Notes under the pieces: generated by a model
What the model saw: only the letters and a program-made list of their open reading frames with translations
Told to the model about the DNA's origin: nothing
Database searches by the model: none
Assembly (NCBI GenBank): GCA_031254685.1
Contig: JAIRTZ010000063.1
Location: forward strand, 1 to 6,541
Source: Methanomassiliicoccaceae archaeon
GTDB lineage: Archaea; Thermoplasmatota; Thermoplasmata; Methanomassiliicoccales; Methanomethylophilaceae
Direction: 5' to 3'
Length of the DNA stretch: 6,541 bases
Made by a program: the position numbers and the translations under genes
Part shown: positions 1 through 5,583 of the stretch, piece by piece
Layout: each line of letters starts with the position of its first letter
How positions within the stretch are numbered: the stretch's first letter is position 1

Positions 1-727
1 CGACCCCTTCCAGCAGCGCCTTCTGGCATGCCTCCACTTTCGGTATCATCCCGCCGGAGATGACCCCGGACGCGATCATATCGTCGATCTCCTTCAGCGA
101 TGCTTTGTCGACCTTGGAGTTCGGGTCCTTCACGTCAAGCAGTATTCCGGGAACGTCGGTGATGAATATCATCTCCTTGCATCCGACGGCGGCGGCTATG
201 CCCGATGCGACCGTATCCGCGTTGACGTTCATCTTGGCGCCGTCCGCCGTTGCGCATATGGGATATATCACGGGCATGACGCCCTTCGAGAGCAGATCTT
301 TCAGATAGTTCACTTTTACGCGGTCCACCTCTCCCACGAGGCCGAGGTCCACGGTTATCGTCTCGTTGTTCTCCTTCACCGTGATCGGGTCCTTTTTCAC
401 ACACGTGATCACATTGCCCTCGTAGCCCGGCATCCCCTTTGCCGTGACGCCCGCCTTCTTCAGCGAATCGATAACGTCGTCGTTCAATCCTTTGAGGACC
501 TCGTCCGCCACTTTCAGGACGCCGTCGTCGGTGATGCGGAACCCGCCTGCCTTTTTCGTTGTCATCCCGCGCTTCTCTATCTCCGCCGTTATCTCGGGAC
601 CTCCGCCGTGCACGAGTATTATCTTCGCGCCGTCCGCGATCAGCTGCGATATCTCGGATGCGAGACGATCGAGATCGCTCTTGCCGCGTATCGCGTTGCC
701 TCCGAACTTCATCAGGTATATTGACAT
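1..727 (-). CDS. argB: Acetylglutamate kinase (3' end cut by window edge)
   Basis: ArgB phosphorylates N-acetyl-L-glutamate with ATP, the second step of acetylated arginine synthesis, in the cytoplasm. The visible 242 residues show the amino acid kinase fold: K7-F-G-G-N near the N terminus, the phosphate-binding H40-G-G-G-P, G-F-R-I-T-D at 62-67, M-N-V-N-A-D at 166-171 with the expected catalytic-site Asp171, and G-G-M-I-P-K at 225-230 with Lys230. No stop is seen; the family length (about 250-300) suggests little is missing. Two in-frame ATGs exist, at 733 and 727. I chose 727 because AAGGTGAT ends 4 bases before it, while the same site overlaps the 733 ATG. The gene follows argJ by 10 bases. 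There is no N-terminal helix extension of the kind found in hexameric arginine-inhibited ArgB. The related LysZ kinase is the alternative, but the argJ neighbour favours arginine synthesis. Confidence 0.95.
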   Translation of the reverse strand, partial: MSIYLMKFGGNAIRGKSDLDRLASEISQLIADGAKIILVHGGGPEITAEIEKRGMTTKKAGGFRITDDGVLKVADEVLKGLNDDVIDSLKKAGVTAKGMPGYEGNVITCVKKDPITVKENNETITVDLGLVGEVDRVKVNYLKDLLSKGVMPVIYPICATADGAKMNVNADTVASGIAAAVGCKEMIFITDVPGILLDVKDPNSKVDKASLKEIDDMIASGVISGGMIPKVEACQKALLEGV

Positions 728-731
728 TGAC

Positions 732-739
732 ATCACCTT
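732..739 (-). promoter_or_regulatory. Shine-Dalgarno site deciding the argB start
   Basis: On the minus strand AAGGTGAT overlaps the end of the argJ stop codon and matches the complement of the archaeal 16S rRNA 3' end (AUCACCUCC). It is 4 bases from the ATG at 727 but overlaps the upstream in-frame ATG at 733, so it argues for the shorter start. Confidence 0.7.
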
Positions 740-1961
740 ACGACGCGTATTCCGCATTCACGCGCACATAATCGTACGTAAGGTCGCATCCCCATCCCAC
801 GGCCGATGCGCTGCCGGCCCCGAGATCGACGATTATTGTCACTTCTTTGTTGTCCATCGCCATACGGACGACCTCAACGGAACGTTCCTCCTGGAATACC
901 GGCGCGCCGGAATCGAGTATCGGGACTTCCATGTCCCCTCCCTTTATCGTGAGACGGACGTCCTCTATCCTGAATTTACAGTCGCTGTTCCCCAGCGCCA
1001 TCATTATGCGCCCGTAGTTGGGGTCCGATCCGAAGATCGCCGATTTCACAAGCGGCGAGTTCAGTATCGTCATGGCCGCGGAGCGCGCCTGTTCCTTCGT
1101 CTCGGCGCCCTGGACCTGCACCTCGATAAGCTTCGTGGCGCCCTCGCCGTCTATCGCTATCTTGCGGGCGATGTCCGTCATCACTTTCTGGAGCGCCTGT
1201 ATGAATATCGGATCGTCATCGGCGCACTTGCCGCCGGCCTTTCCGTTCGCGAGCAGTGCGCACGTGTCGTTCGTCGACTGATCGCCGTCTATCGTGACCA
1301 TGTTCATCGAATCATCCAGTATCTCGCCCCATGTCTTCGCGAATTTCTCTGACAGCACCGCATCGGTGGTCACCATGCATAACGTCGTCCCGTGAAGCAC
1401 CTTCATGTGCGGCGCGATCATTCCGCTGCCTTTCGACAGCGCGGCGATCGTTGCCAGCGTTCCGTCGGTCAGACGGATGCGGACCGCGACCTCCTTCTTT
1501 ATCGTATCTGTTGTCATGACCGCCTCCGCGAGGAAGGCGTCCGCTTCGCGTCCCGACGTGAGCTCGCGGGCCGCTTTGCTAATTCCGTACTTCACCTTGT
1601 GCATGTCCATGAACCGCCCTATCAGTCCCGTCGACATCACGCCGACGGTCTTCGGGTCCAACTTCAATTCGGAGGCGGCGACCTTCTTCATCGTTATCGC
1701 ATCCTCTATCCCGCGGCGGCCGGTGAGCGCGTTGGCGTTGCCGCTGTTTATCACGATCGCCTGAAGGAACGGCGAATTCTCGGACATCATCACCTGCACC
1801 GGCGCCGATTTCACTTTATTGCTGGTATATCCGACGAATGCGCGCGCCGGGACCTCCGAATATAACATCCCGAGGTCCAGAGAACGGTATTTGACCCCGC
1901 TGTGGACGCCCGCCGCTTTGAATCCCCGCGGCGATGTGACGCCGCCGTCTATTATTTCCAT
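738..1961 (-). CDS. argJ: Glutamate N-acetyltransferase / ornithine acetyltransferase ArgJ
   Basis: ArgJ transfers the acetyl group from N-acetylornithine to glutamate, recycling it; bifunctional members also use acetyl-CoA. The 407 residues match the usual family length. Visible family marks are N-S-G-N-A-N-A at 72-78, the oxyanion-hole S-T-G-L-I-G at 110-115 (Thr111, Gly112), K-G-S-G-M-I at 177-182, T-I-D-G-D-Q-S-T-N-D at 223-232, D-P-N-Y-G-R at 313-318, and the C-terminal C-D-L-T-Y-D-Y-V. These proteins cut themselves before a Thr that becomes the N-terminal nucleophile of the beta chain. Here the segment after G-S-G-M-I-A-P has about four extra residues and reads G191-T192-T193-L rather than A-T-M-L, so Thr192 is the likely nucleophile. 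The start is 4 bases after the argC stop, with GGGGGT 8 bases upstream. The gene is the middle member of argC-argJ-argB. Mono- versus bifunctional activity cannot be read from the sequence. Confidence 0.96.
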   Translation of the reverse strand: MEIIDGGVTSPRGFKAAGVHSGVKYRSLDLGMLYSEVPARAFVGYTSNKVKSAPVQVMMSENSPFLQAIVINSGNANALTGRRGIEDAITMKKVAASELKLDPKTVGVMSTGLIGRFMDMHKVKYGISKAARELTSGREADAFLAEAVMTTDTIKKEVAVRIRLTDGTLATIAALSKGSGMIAPHMKVLHGTTLCMVTTDAVLSEKFAKTWGEILDDSMNMVTIDGDQSTNDTCALLANGKAGGKCADDDPIFIQALQKVMTDIARKIAIDGEGATKLIEVQVQGAETKEQARSAAMTILNSPLVKSAIFGSDPNYGRIMMALGNSDCKFRIEDVRLTIKGGDMEVPILDSGAPVFQEERSVEVVRMAMDNKEVTIIVDLGAGSASAVGWGCDLTYDYVRVNAEYAS

Positions 1962-1965
1962 TCTC

Positions 1966-2982
1966 TCATACCCCCATTCCCGGCGTCATGAGACCGGCGG
2001 TCTCCTTCAATCCTAACATCAAATTCGCGCACTGCACCGCCTGTCCCGACGCTCCTTTCACAAGATTGTCTATCGCCCCGAACGCCACGACCTTGTTTCC
2101 GAATACTTTGGCGTTGACCTGTGCGTGGTTCGAACATACGACGGCGCGTATCGACGGTTCGTCGGTGAACTGCACGAACGGTTCGTTCTTGTATTGCTTT
2201 TCGTAGATCTTTGCGATCTCATCGTTCGTCATATCTTTGATCAGGGTAAGATAGCACGTCGAAAGTATCCCGCGGATCACTGGCAGCAGGTGCGGCGTGA
2301 ACAGTATCTTTGTTTCGCTCTTTGATACCGTGCCGAGCACGAACTCCATCTCCGGCGTGTGGCGGTGCGTTCCCACGCTGTACGGTATTATCGTCTCGCC
2401 GCAGAACGGATGGTGTGTGCGCGGCGACGGGACCATCCCGGCGCCCGACGTTCCGCTCTTGGCGTCAACGATGATGTCCGTGCTCACCGCTTTTGAGATG
2501 AGCAGCGGTGCGACGGCGAGTATCGTCGCCGTCGGATAGCAGCCGGGGTTCGCGACGACGTTCGCTTTCTTTATCTGCGGGCGGAAGAACTCCGGAAGGC
2601 CGTACACCGAATCTTTGAGATTCTCCGTGTCCGTATGATCGTGGCCGTACCACTTCTTGTACTGCGCCGGATCGAGCAGACGATAATCGCCGGACATGTC
2701 TATCACCTTGGTGCCCGATGCGACGAGCGCGGGCGTCTCCTTCATCGCGACGCCGTGCGGCGTCGCCACGAAAACGAGGTCGAGGTCCTTCGCGTTCGAT
2801 ATGTTCTCGGTGTATTCGATGTCGAGATAACCTTTCAGATACGTTTGTACGTCAGATACCTTCTTCCCGGCGTTCTGACGGGACGTCATCGCTTTGATCT
2901 CGATGTCGGGATGCACGCACAATATGCGCGCCAATTCCCCGCCCGTGTACCCGGTACCTCCGATTATGCCTACCTTCTTCAT
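1966..2982 (-). CDS. argC: N-acetyl-gamma-glutamyl-phosphate reductase
   Basis: ArgC reduces N-acetylglutamyl phosphate to the semialdehyde with NADPH. The 338 residues fit the family. The N-terminal dinucleotide-binding loop is G-G-T-G-Y-T-G at 8-14. The catalytic cysteine is Cys148 in N-P-G-C-Y-P-T. S-G-T-S-G-A-G at 176-182 follows, and the H-R-H-T-P-E motif at 206-211 contains the catalytic histidine. The P-S-P-R-T-H-H-P stretch at 185-192 replaces the longer form common in enterobacteria; from memory this resembles archaeal ArgC proteins. It is the first gene of the operon, with a promoter and Shine-Dalgarno site upstream. LysY, the lysine-pathway relative, is the main alternative but is less likely beside argJ. 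Confidence 0.96.
   Translation of the reverse strand: MKKVGIIGGTGYTGGELARILCVHPDIEIKAMTSRQNAGKKVSDVQTYLKGYLDIEYTENISNAKDLDLVFVATPHGVAMKETPALVASGTKVIDMSGDYRLLDPAQYKKWYGHDHTDTENLKDSVYGLPEFFRPQIKKANVVANPGCYPTATILAVAPLLISKAVSTDIIVDAKSGTSGAGMVPSPRTHHPFCGETIIPYSVGTHRHTPEMEFVLGTVSKSETKILFTPHLLPVIRGILSTCYLTLIKDMTNDEIAKIYEKQYKNEPFVQFTDEPSIRAVVCSNHAQVNAKVFGNKVVAFGAIDNLVKGASGQAVQCANLMLGLKETAGLMTPGMGV
1970..1975 (-). promoter_or_regulatory. Shine-Dalgarno site for argJ
   Basis: Minus-strand GGGGGT lies inside the last codons of argC, 8 bases before the argJ ATG. It resembles the archaeal GGAGGT core with one mismatch and suggests translation coupled to argC. Confidence 0.5.
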
Positions 2983-2992
2983 CCGGTCATTT

Positions 2993-2997
2993 CCCCT
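2993..2997 (-). promoter_or_regulatory. Shine-Dalgarno site for argC
   Basis: Minus-strand AGGGG lies 10 bases before the argC ATG. Its presence fits the short leader predicted from the TATA box, unlike the leaderless genes elsewhere in the window. Confidence 0.5.
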
Positions 2998-3024
2998 TAT
3001 GATTTTTGTGCGATTGAAAGGTGC

Positions 3025-3032
3025 ATAATAAA
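3025..3032 (-). promoter_or_regulatory. TATA box of the argCJB operon
   Basis: Minus-strand TTTATTAT is centred about 46 bases upstream of the argC ATG. With the usual archaeal spacing of about 26 bases, transcription would begin near 3002, giving a leader of roughly 20 bases that contains the AGGGG site. It is in an AT-rich gap and no other box of similar quality is seen closer to the gene. Confidence 0.55.
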
Positions 3033-3035
3033 TGT

Positions 3036-3057
3036 ATTGTTACGTGGGGGACACAAT
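3036..3057. repeat. Short inverted repeat upstream of the argC TATA box
   Basis: ATTGT at 3036-3040 and ACAAT at 3053-3057 form 5-base arms around a 12-base spacer, just upstream of the TATA box. The position suits a regulator site for arginine control, but arms this short occur by chance in AT-rich DNA. Confidence 0.25.
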
Positions 3058-3137
3058 GTTTTTGATGTGTTGCGGTGTAATCTCTTTGGAAGAGTATGTA
3101 CACACGTGTCTATTTTCAGACAAATGTACCCTAAATT

Positions 3138-3158
3138 AAAACAATGAAGAAAAAATAT
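3138..3158 (-). terminator. T-rich terminator after the COG2403-GNAT unit
   Basis: About 20 bases past the GNAT stop, the minus strand carries a run of six T (3155-3150) followed by further T-rich DNA (TTCTTC, then TTTT). No strong hairpin precedes it. Archaeal RNA polymerase can terminate at such U-tracts without a stem. Confidence 0.55.
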
Positions 3159-3178
3159 GCTCCGGAGACGTCAAAGGA

Positions 3179-3676
3179 TCAATGTTTATCGGTCAGGTCC
3201 AGGTCCCACCGCTCTTCCGTGACCGGCACGCCCCATTCGTTGTTCTCGCACGTCTCCGTTATTTTGAATCCTTTTCTCACGTAAAGGCGCCTTGCGGTCT
3301 TCAGATGGGCCACCGTCCAAAGATACGTATGCTCGTATCCCTTCGATCTGCAGAAGTCTATCGCCATAACGAACAGTTTCTCCCCGATGCCCGTCCGGCG
3401 CAGCTCCGGCTCCACAAAAAGGAACCGCAGCTGCGCGGTACGGTTATCGCGATGGGTGACGGCCATGCATCCGGCCCTGATACCGTCCGATTCGAGTATG
3501 AACGCGCAATCGACGTCCTTGTCGTACCGTTCCACGAACTCGCGCACCTCGCCCGAGATGTACGATCTCCACCCTTCGGACCTGAATCCCGATTCTTCCT
3601 CGAATATCTCGGCCTGCCTCCATGTCATGTAATCGACATCGTCATCGGCGAAAGGTCTGATCGTCAGCACGGACAT
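3179..3676 (-). CDS. GNAT-family N-acetyltransferase
   Basis: This 165-residue protein is predicted to transfer acetyl from acetyl-CoA to an unknown amine. The acetyl-CoA-binding motif A is seen in F-V-E-P-E-L-R-R-T-G-I-G at 87-98, followed by the A-R-R-L-Y-x-x-x-G-F motif at 128-137. The C-terminal W-G-V-P-V-T-E-E-R-W pattern at 148-157 closely resembles the acetyltransferase half of bacterial MarR-GNAT fusion proteins. Here no DNA-binding half precedes it. The reading frame is open upstream to 3772, but the 32 extra residues are basic, low-complexity overlap with the preceding gene, so I start at the ATG at 3676, where typical GNAT sequence (S-V-L-T-I-R-P-F) begins. It follows the COG2403 gene by 2 bases, so the two are probably cotranscribed. 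It does not look like an N-acetylglutamate synthase. Confidence 0.88.
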   Translation of the reverse strand: MSVLTIRPFADDDVDYMTWRQAEIFEEESGFRSEGWRSYISGEVREFVERYDKDVDCAFILESDGIRAGCMAVTHRDNRTAQLRFLFVEPELRRTGIGEKLFVMAIDFCRSKGYEHTYLWTVAHLKTARRLYVRKGFKITETCENNEWGVPVTEERWDLDLTDKH

Positions 3677-3678
3677 AT

Positions 3679-5034
3679 TCACTTCTTCTTGATCTTCTTC
3701 ACGAAATCGTCCAGTACGTCCTCGAGGTTCGGCCTTCCGATCTCCTGCAGTTCGTACTCGACACGGGTGCACGGTTTGGTTATCTTTATGACACGCTCAA
3801 GGTCAATCGGCGTCGCGATGACGACGGAATCGCAGTCCACCTTGTCTATCGTCTTCGCGAGGTCCTTCATCTGCTGCTCGCCGTAGCCCATCGCAGGCAG
3901 CAGTTTTCCGATGTTCGGATATGTTTTGAACGTCTCCGCGAGCTTTCCGACCGCCGCGCTCCTCGGGTCCACCATCTCGGCGGCCCCGAACCTGTGCGCC
4001 GCAACGACGCCTGCGCCTATCTTCATCTCGCCGTGCGTCAGCGTGGGGCCGTCCTCGACGACGAGCACGCGCTTCCCTTTGATCAGTTCCGGTCTCGTCA
4101 CGCTGAGCGTTGACGCCGCGTCGACGACTGTCGCTTTTTTATTCACCTTCTCAATGTTCCTGCGCACGGTCTGAATGTTATCGAAGTCGGCGCTGTCTAT
4201 CTTGTTTATCACGACAACGTCAGCGAGACGCAGCGCCACCTCTCCGGGATAGTACGAGAGCTCGTGCCCGGGGCGGTGCGGATCGACCACTGTGATCATA
4301 AGATCGGGTTTGTAGAACGAAAAGTCGTTATTCCCGCCGTCCCATATGACGACGTCGCATCCGTCCGGGTCCTTCTCCGCGGCCCTGAGGATCGCCTCGT
4401 AGTCCACTCCCGCGTATATCACGTTACCGCGGACGACGTGCGGTTCGTACTCTTCCATCTCCTCAATTGTGCACTTATGCTTCGCAAGGTCGTCTATCGT
4501 CGCGAAACGCTGCACCTTCTGGGCAACGAGGTCGCCGTACGGCATCGGGTGGCGCACCGCGATGACCTTCAGACCTTTCTTCATCAGCACCTCGATGATC
4601 CTGCGGCTTGTCTGGCTCTTACCGCAGCCCGTCCTCACGGCGCATACCGCTATCACGGGTTTAGTGCTCTTGAGCGCGGTGTTCTTGTGGCCGAGCATGG
4701 AAAAATCCGCACCGGCGGCGTTGACCCTTGCGCCCACTCTCATCACTTCCGCGTAGGGAACGTCGCTGTACGAGAATACGCACTCGTCGGCGTCGAACTT
4801 TTTGATCAGCGCCTCAAGCTCATCCTGTACGTAGATCGGTATACCGTCGGGATACAGTGAGCCGGCCAGCTGCGCGGGGTATTTCCTTCCGGCTATGTCC
4901 GGTATCTGCGCGGCGGTGAACGCCACAACGTTGTACCGCGGGTTGTCTCTGAAGAATGTGTTGAAGTTATGGAAGTCACGTCCGGCCGCACCGATGATGA
5001 TCACTTTTCTCGCTTTTTCATTGCTCATTTTCAT
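3679..5034 (-). CDS. COG2403-family P-loop protein (cyclic 2,3-diphosphoglycerate synthase-like)
   Basis: This is a 451-residue cytoplasmic nucleotide-binding protein of the COG2403 family, annotated either as predicted GTPase or as cyclic 2,3-diphosphoglycerate synthase. A Rossmann-like N-terminal part begins V-I-I-I-G-A-A-G-R-D at 11-20. The P-loop part has A-V-R-T-G-C-G-K-S at 132-140, with Val133 where a classical Walker A has Gly or Ala. V-V-I-W-D-G-G-N-N-D at 228-237 is the likely Walker B region, D-P-H-R-P-G-H-E is at 251-258, and N-K-I-D at 277-280 resembles the guanine-recognition motif. Another conserved stretch, V-E-D-G-P-T-L-T-H-G, lies at 326-335. Length and motifs match homologues I recall from Thermococcales. 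The start at 5034 fits a TATA box 25 bases upstream; a second ATG at 5028 is possible. The last ten residues are lysine-rich. Family membership is secure, but the reaction in this organism is not shown by the sequence. Confidence 0.9.
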   Translation of the reverse strand: MKMSNEKARKVIIIGAAGRDFHNFNTFFRDNPRYNVVAFTAAQIPDIAGRKYPAQLAGSLYPDGIPIYVQDELEALIKKFDADECVFSYSDVPYAEVMRVGARVNAAGADFSMLGHKNTALKSTKPVIAVCAVRTGCGKSQTSRRIIEVLMKKGLKVIAVRHPMPYGDLVAQKVQRFATIDDLAKHKCTIEEMEEYEPHVVRGNVIYAGVDYEAILRAAEKDPDGCDVVIWDGGNNDFSFYKPDLMITVVDPHRPGHELSYYPGEVALRLADVVVINKIDSADFDNIQTVRRNIEKVNKKATVVDAASTLSVTRPELIKGKRVLVVEDGPTLTHGEMKIGAGVVAAHRFGAAEMVDPRSAAVGKLAETFKTYPNIGKLLPAMGYGEQQMKDLAKTIDKVDCDSVVIATPIDLERVIKITKPCTRVEYELQEIGRPNLEDVLDDFVKKIKKK

Positions 5035-5054
5035 CGCCTTGATAATCTGGGCGA

Positions 5055-5063
5055 CTTATATTT
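5055..5063 (-). promoter_or_regulatory. TATA box of the COG2403-GNAT unit
   Basis: Minus-strand AAATATAAG is centred about 25 bases upstream of the ATG at 5034. With normal archaeal spacing, transcription would begin at or beside the start codon, so the mRNA is probably leaderless. No Shine-Dalgarno site is evident before this ATG, which agrees. Confidence 0.65.
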
Positions 5064-5116
5064 CTTATCCGTTATCAAATTTTCTGTCCTAAGCGCAATA
5101 TAACGGAGGGAAACGG

Positions 5117-5479
5117 TCACAGTTCGGGGAGGTCGTTGTTCACCGTCTTGTACTGAACGCCCGACGCGGACAGCATCTCGCTTATCCTCTCGCCGACCCT
5201 CGCCACGTCGACGCCCTTCCCGGTGGCCCTTATGTAAAATTCCTTCCTGTCCATCGGGAATACCATCTTCATGCGGCCTTTCCTGTTGTAGCCTTCCGGT
5301 TTTATGTTCCTCTCGAGATCGGTCATATTCAGTTCTATGAACATCAGCAATATCTCTTCGTCATCGGGCATCTGGCCCGTCTCCATGAGGAACATCTTCA
5401 GTATGTCCGGGAACACCGGCGCCAGGTCCTTGTACGGCGTCTTTCCGCCTAAATTGAAATGAACGCTGCTGACCTTCAT
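5117..5479 (-). CDS. Unrecognised small protein
   Basis: I do not recognise this 120-residue protein. It looks soluble, with no signal peptide or membrane segment. It is Met-rich (about nine) in the first three quarters. It has a predicted helical acidic middle (residues 24-58, P-D-D-E-E-I-L-L-M-F-I-E-L), a basic turn (N-R-K-G-R-M-K-M at 65-72), a strand-like F-Y-I-R-A-T-G at 81-87, and a final helix-strand. The frame is open to an ATG at 5530, which would add 17 residues including C-x-x-C (C-E-G-C). I prefer the ATG at 5479 because an ATATATAT box lies 26 bases upstream of it, inside the longer frame. Base composition and codon use match the neighbours, and the strand is the same as the COG2403 gene, 82 bases away. 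The longer start remains possible, because a weaker TATA-like site near 5558 suits it. Confidence 0.75.
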   Translation of the reverse strand: MKVSSVHFNLGGKTPYKDLAPVFPDILKMFLMETGQMPDDEEILLMFIELNMTDLERNIKPEGYNRKGRMKMVFPMDRKEFYIRATGKGVDVARVGERISEMLSASGVQYKTVNNDLPEL

Positions 5480-5500
5480 CAGCCTCACTAAAGTGGACTC

Positions 5501-5509
5501 CATATATAT
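5501..5509 (-). promoter_or_regulatory. TATA box of the unrecognised small gene
   Basis: Minus-strand ATATATATG is the best TATA match in the window. Its centre is 26 bases upstream of the ATG at 5479, the spacing expected for a leaderless transcript. No Shine-Dalgarno site is apparent before that ATG. Confidence 0.6.
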
Positions 5510-5553
5510 CTGTGCGCATCCTTCGCACATATCCGCGGGATACGAACGATGAT

Positions 5554-5563
5554 GCTATCTATC
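5554..5563 (+). promoter_or_regulatory. Possible TATA box of thiD-thiN
   Basis: GCTATCTATC is centred about 26 bases upstream of the thiD-thiN ATG, the right place for a leaderless promoter, though it is a weak TATA match. The same bases read ATAGATAG on the other strand, so it could also serve the opposing gene. The short gap leaves no room for a thiamine riboswitch. Confidence 0.35.
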
Positions 5564-5583
5564 CCTTCGTCATATACTGGGTC

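Noticed and set aside
444..1352. Long open frame on the plus strand (302 codons)
   Set aside because: It lies opposite argB and argJ, both of which have clear family motifs; the translation is arginine-rich and resembles no known protein. It is a by-product of GC-rich codon use.
2635..3147. Plus-strand frame running from inside argC into the intergenic region
   Set aside because: Most of it is antisense to argC, and the remainder covers the promoter and terminator region; no ribosome site or protein-like composition supports it.
3179..3676. The GNAT protein as a short N-acetylglutamate synthase serving the nearby arg operon
   Set aside because: It is in a separate transcription unit, ends with a terminator before argC, and its motifs match MarR-GNAT-type acetyltransferases rather than short ArgA proteins.
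3677..3772. Upstream extension of the GNAT gene to an ATG at 3772
   Set aside because: The added residues are translated from a second frame of the COG2403 3' end, are basic and unlike any GNAT N terminus, and the ATG at 3676 begins the usual fold.
3182..3886. Open frame of 234 codons on the plus strand
   Set aside because: It is antisense to the GNAT gene and the end of the COG2403 gene and has no recognisable domain.
5480..5583. Thiamine pyrophosphate riboswitch before thiD-thiN
   Set aside because: The gap is too short and lacks the conserved riboswitch core; the likely transcript start is at the ATG.
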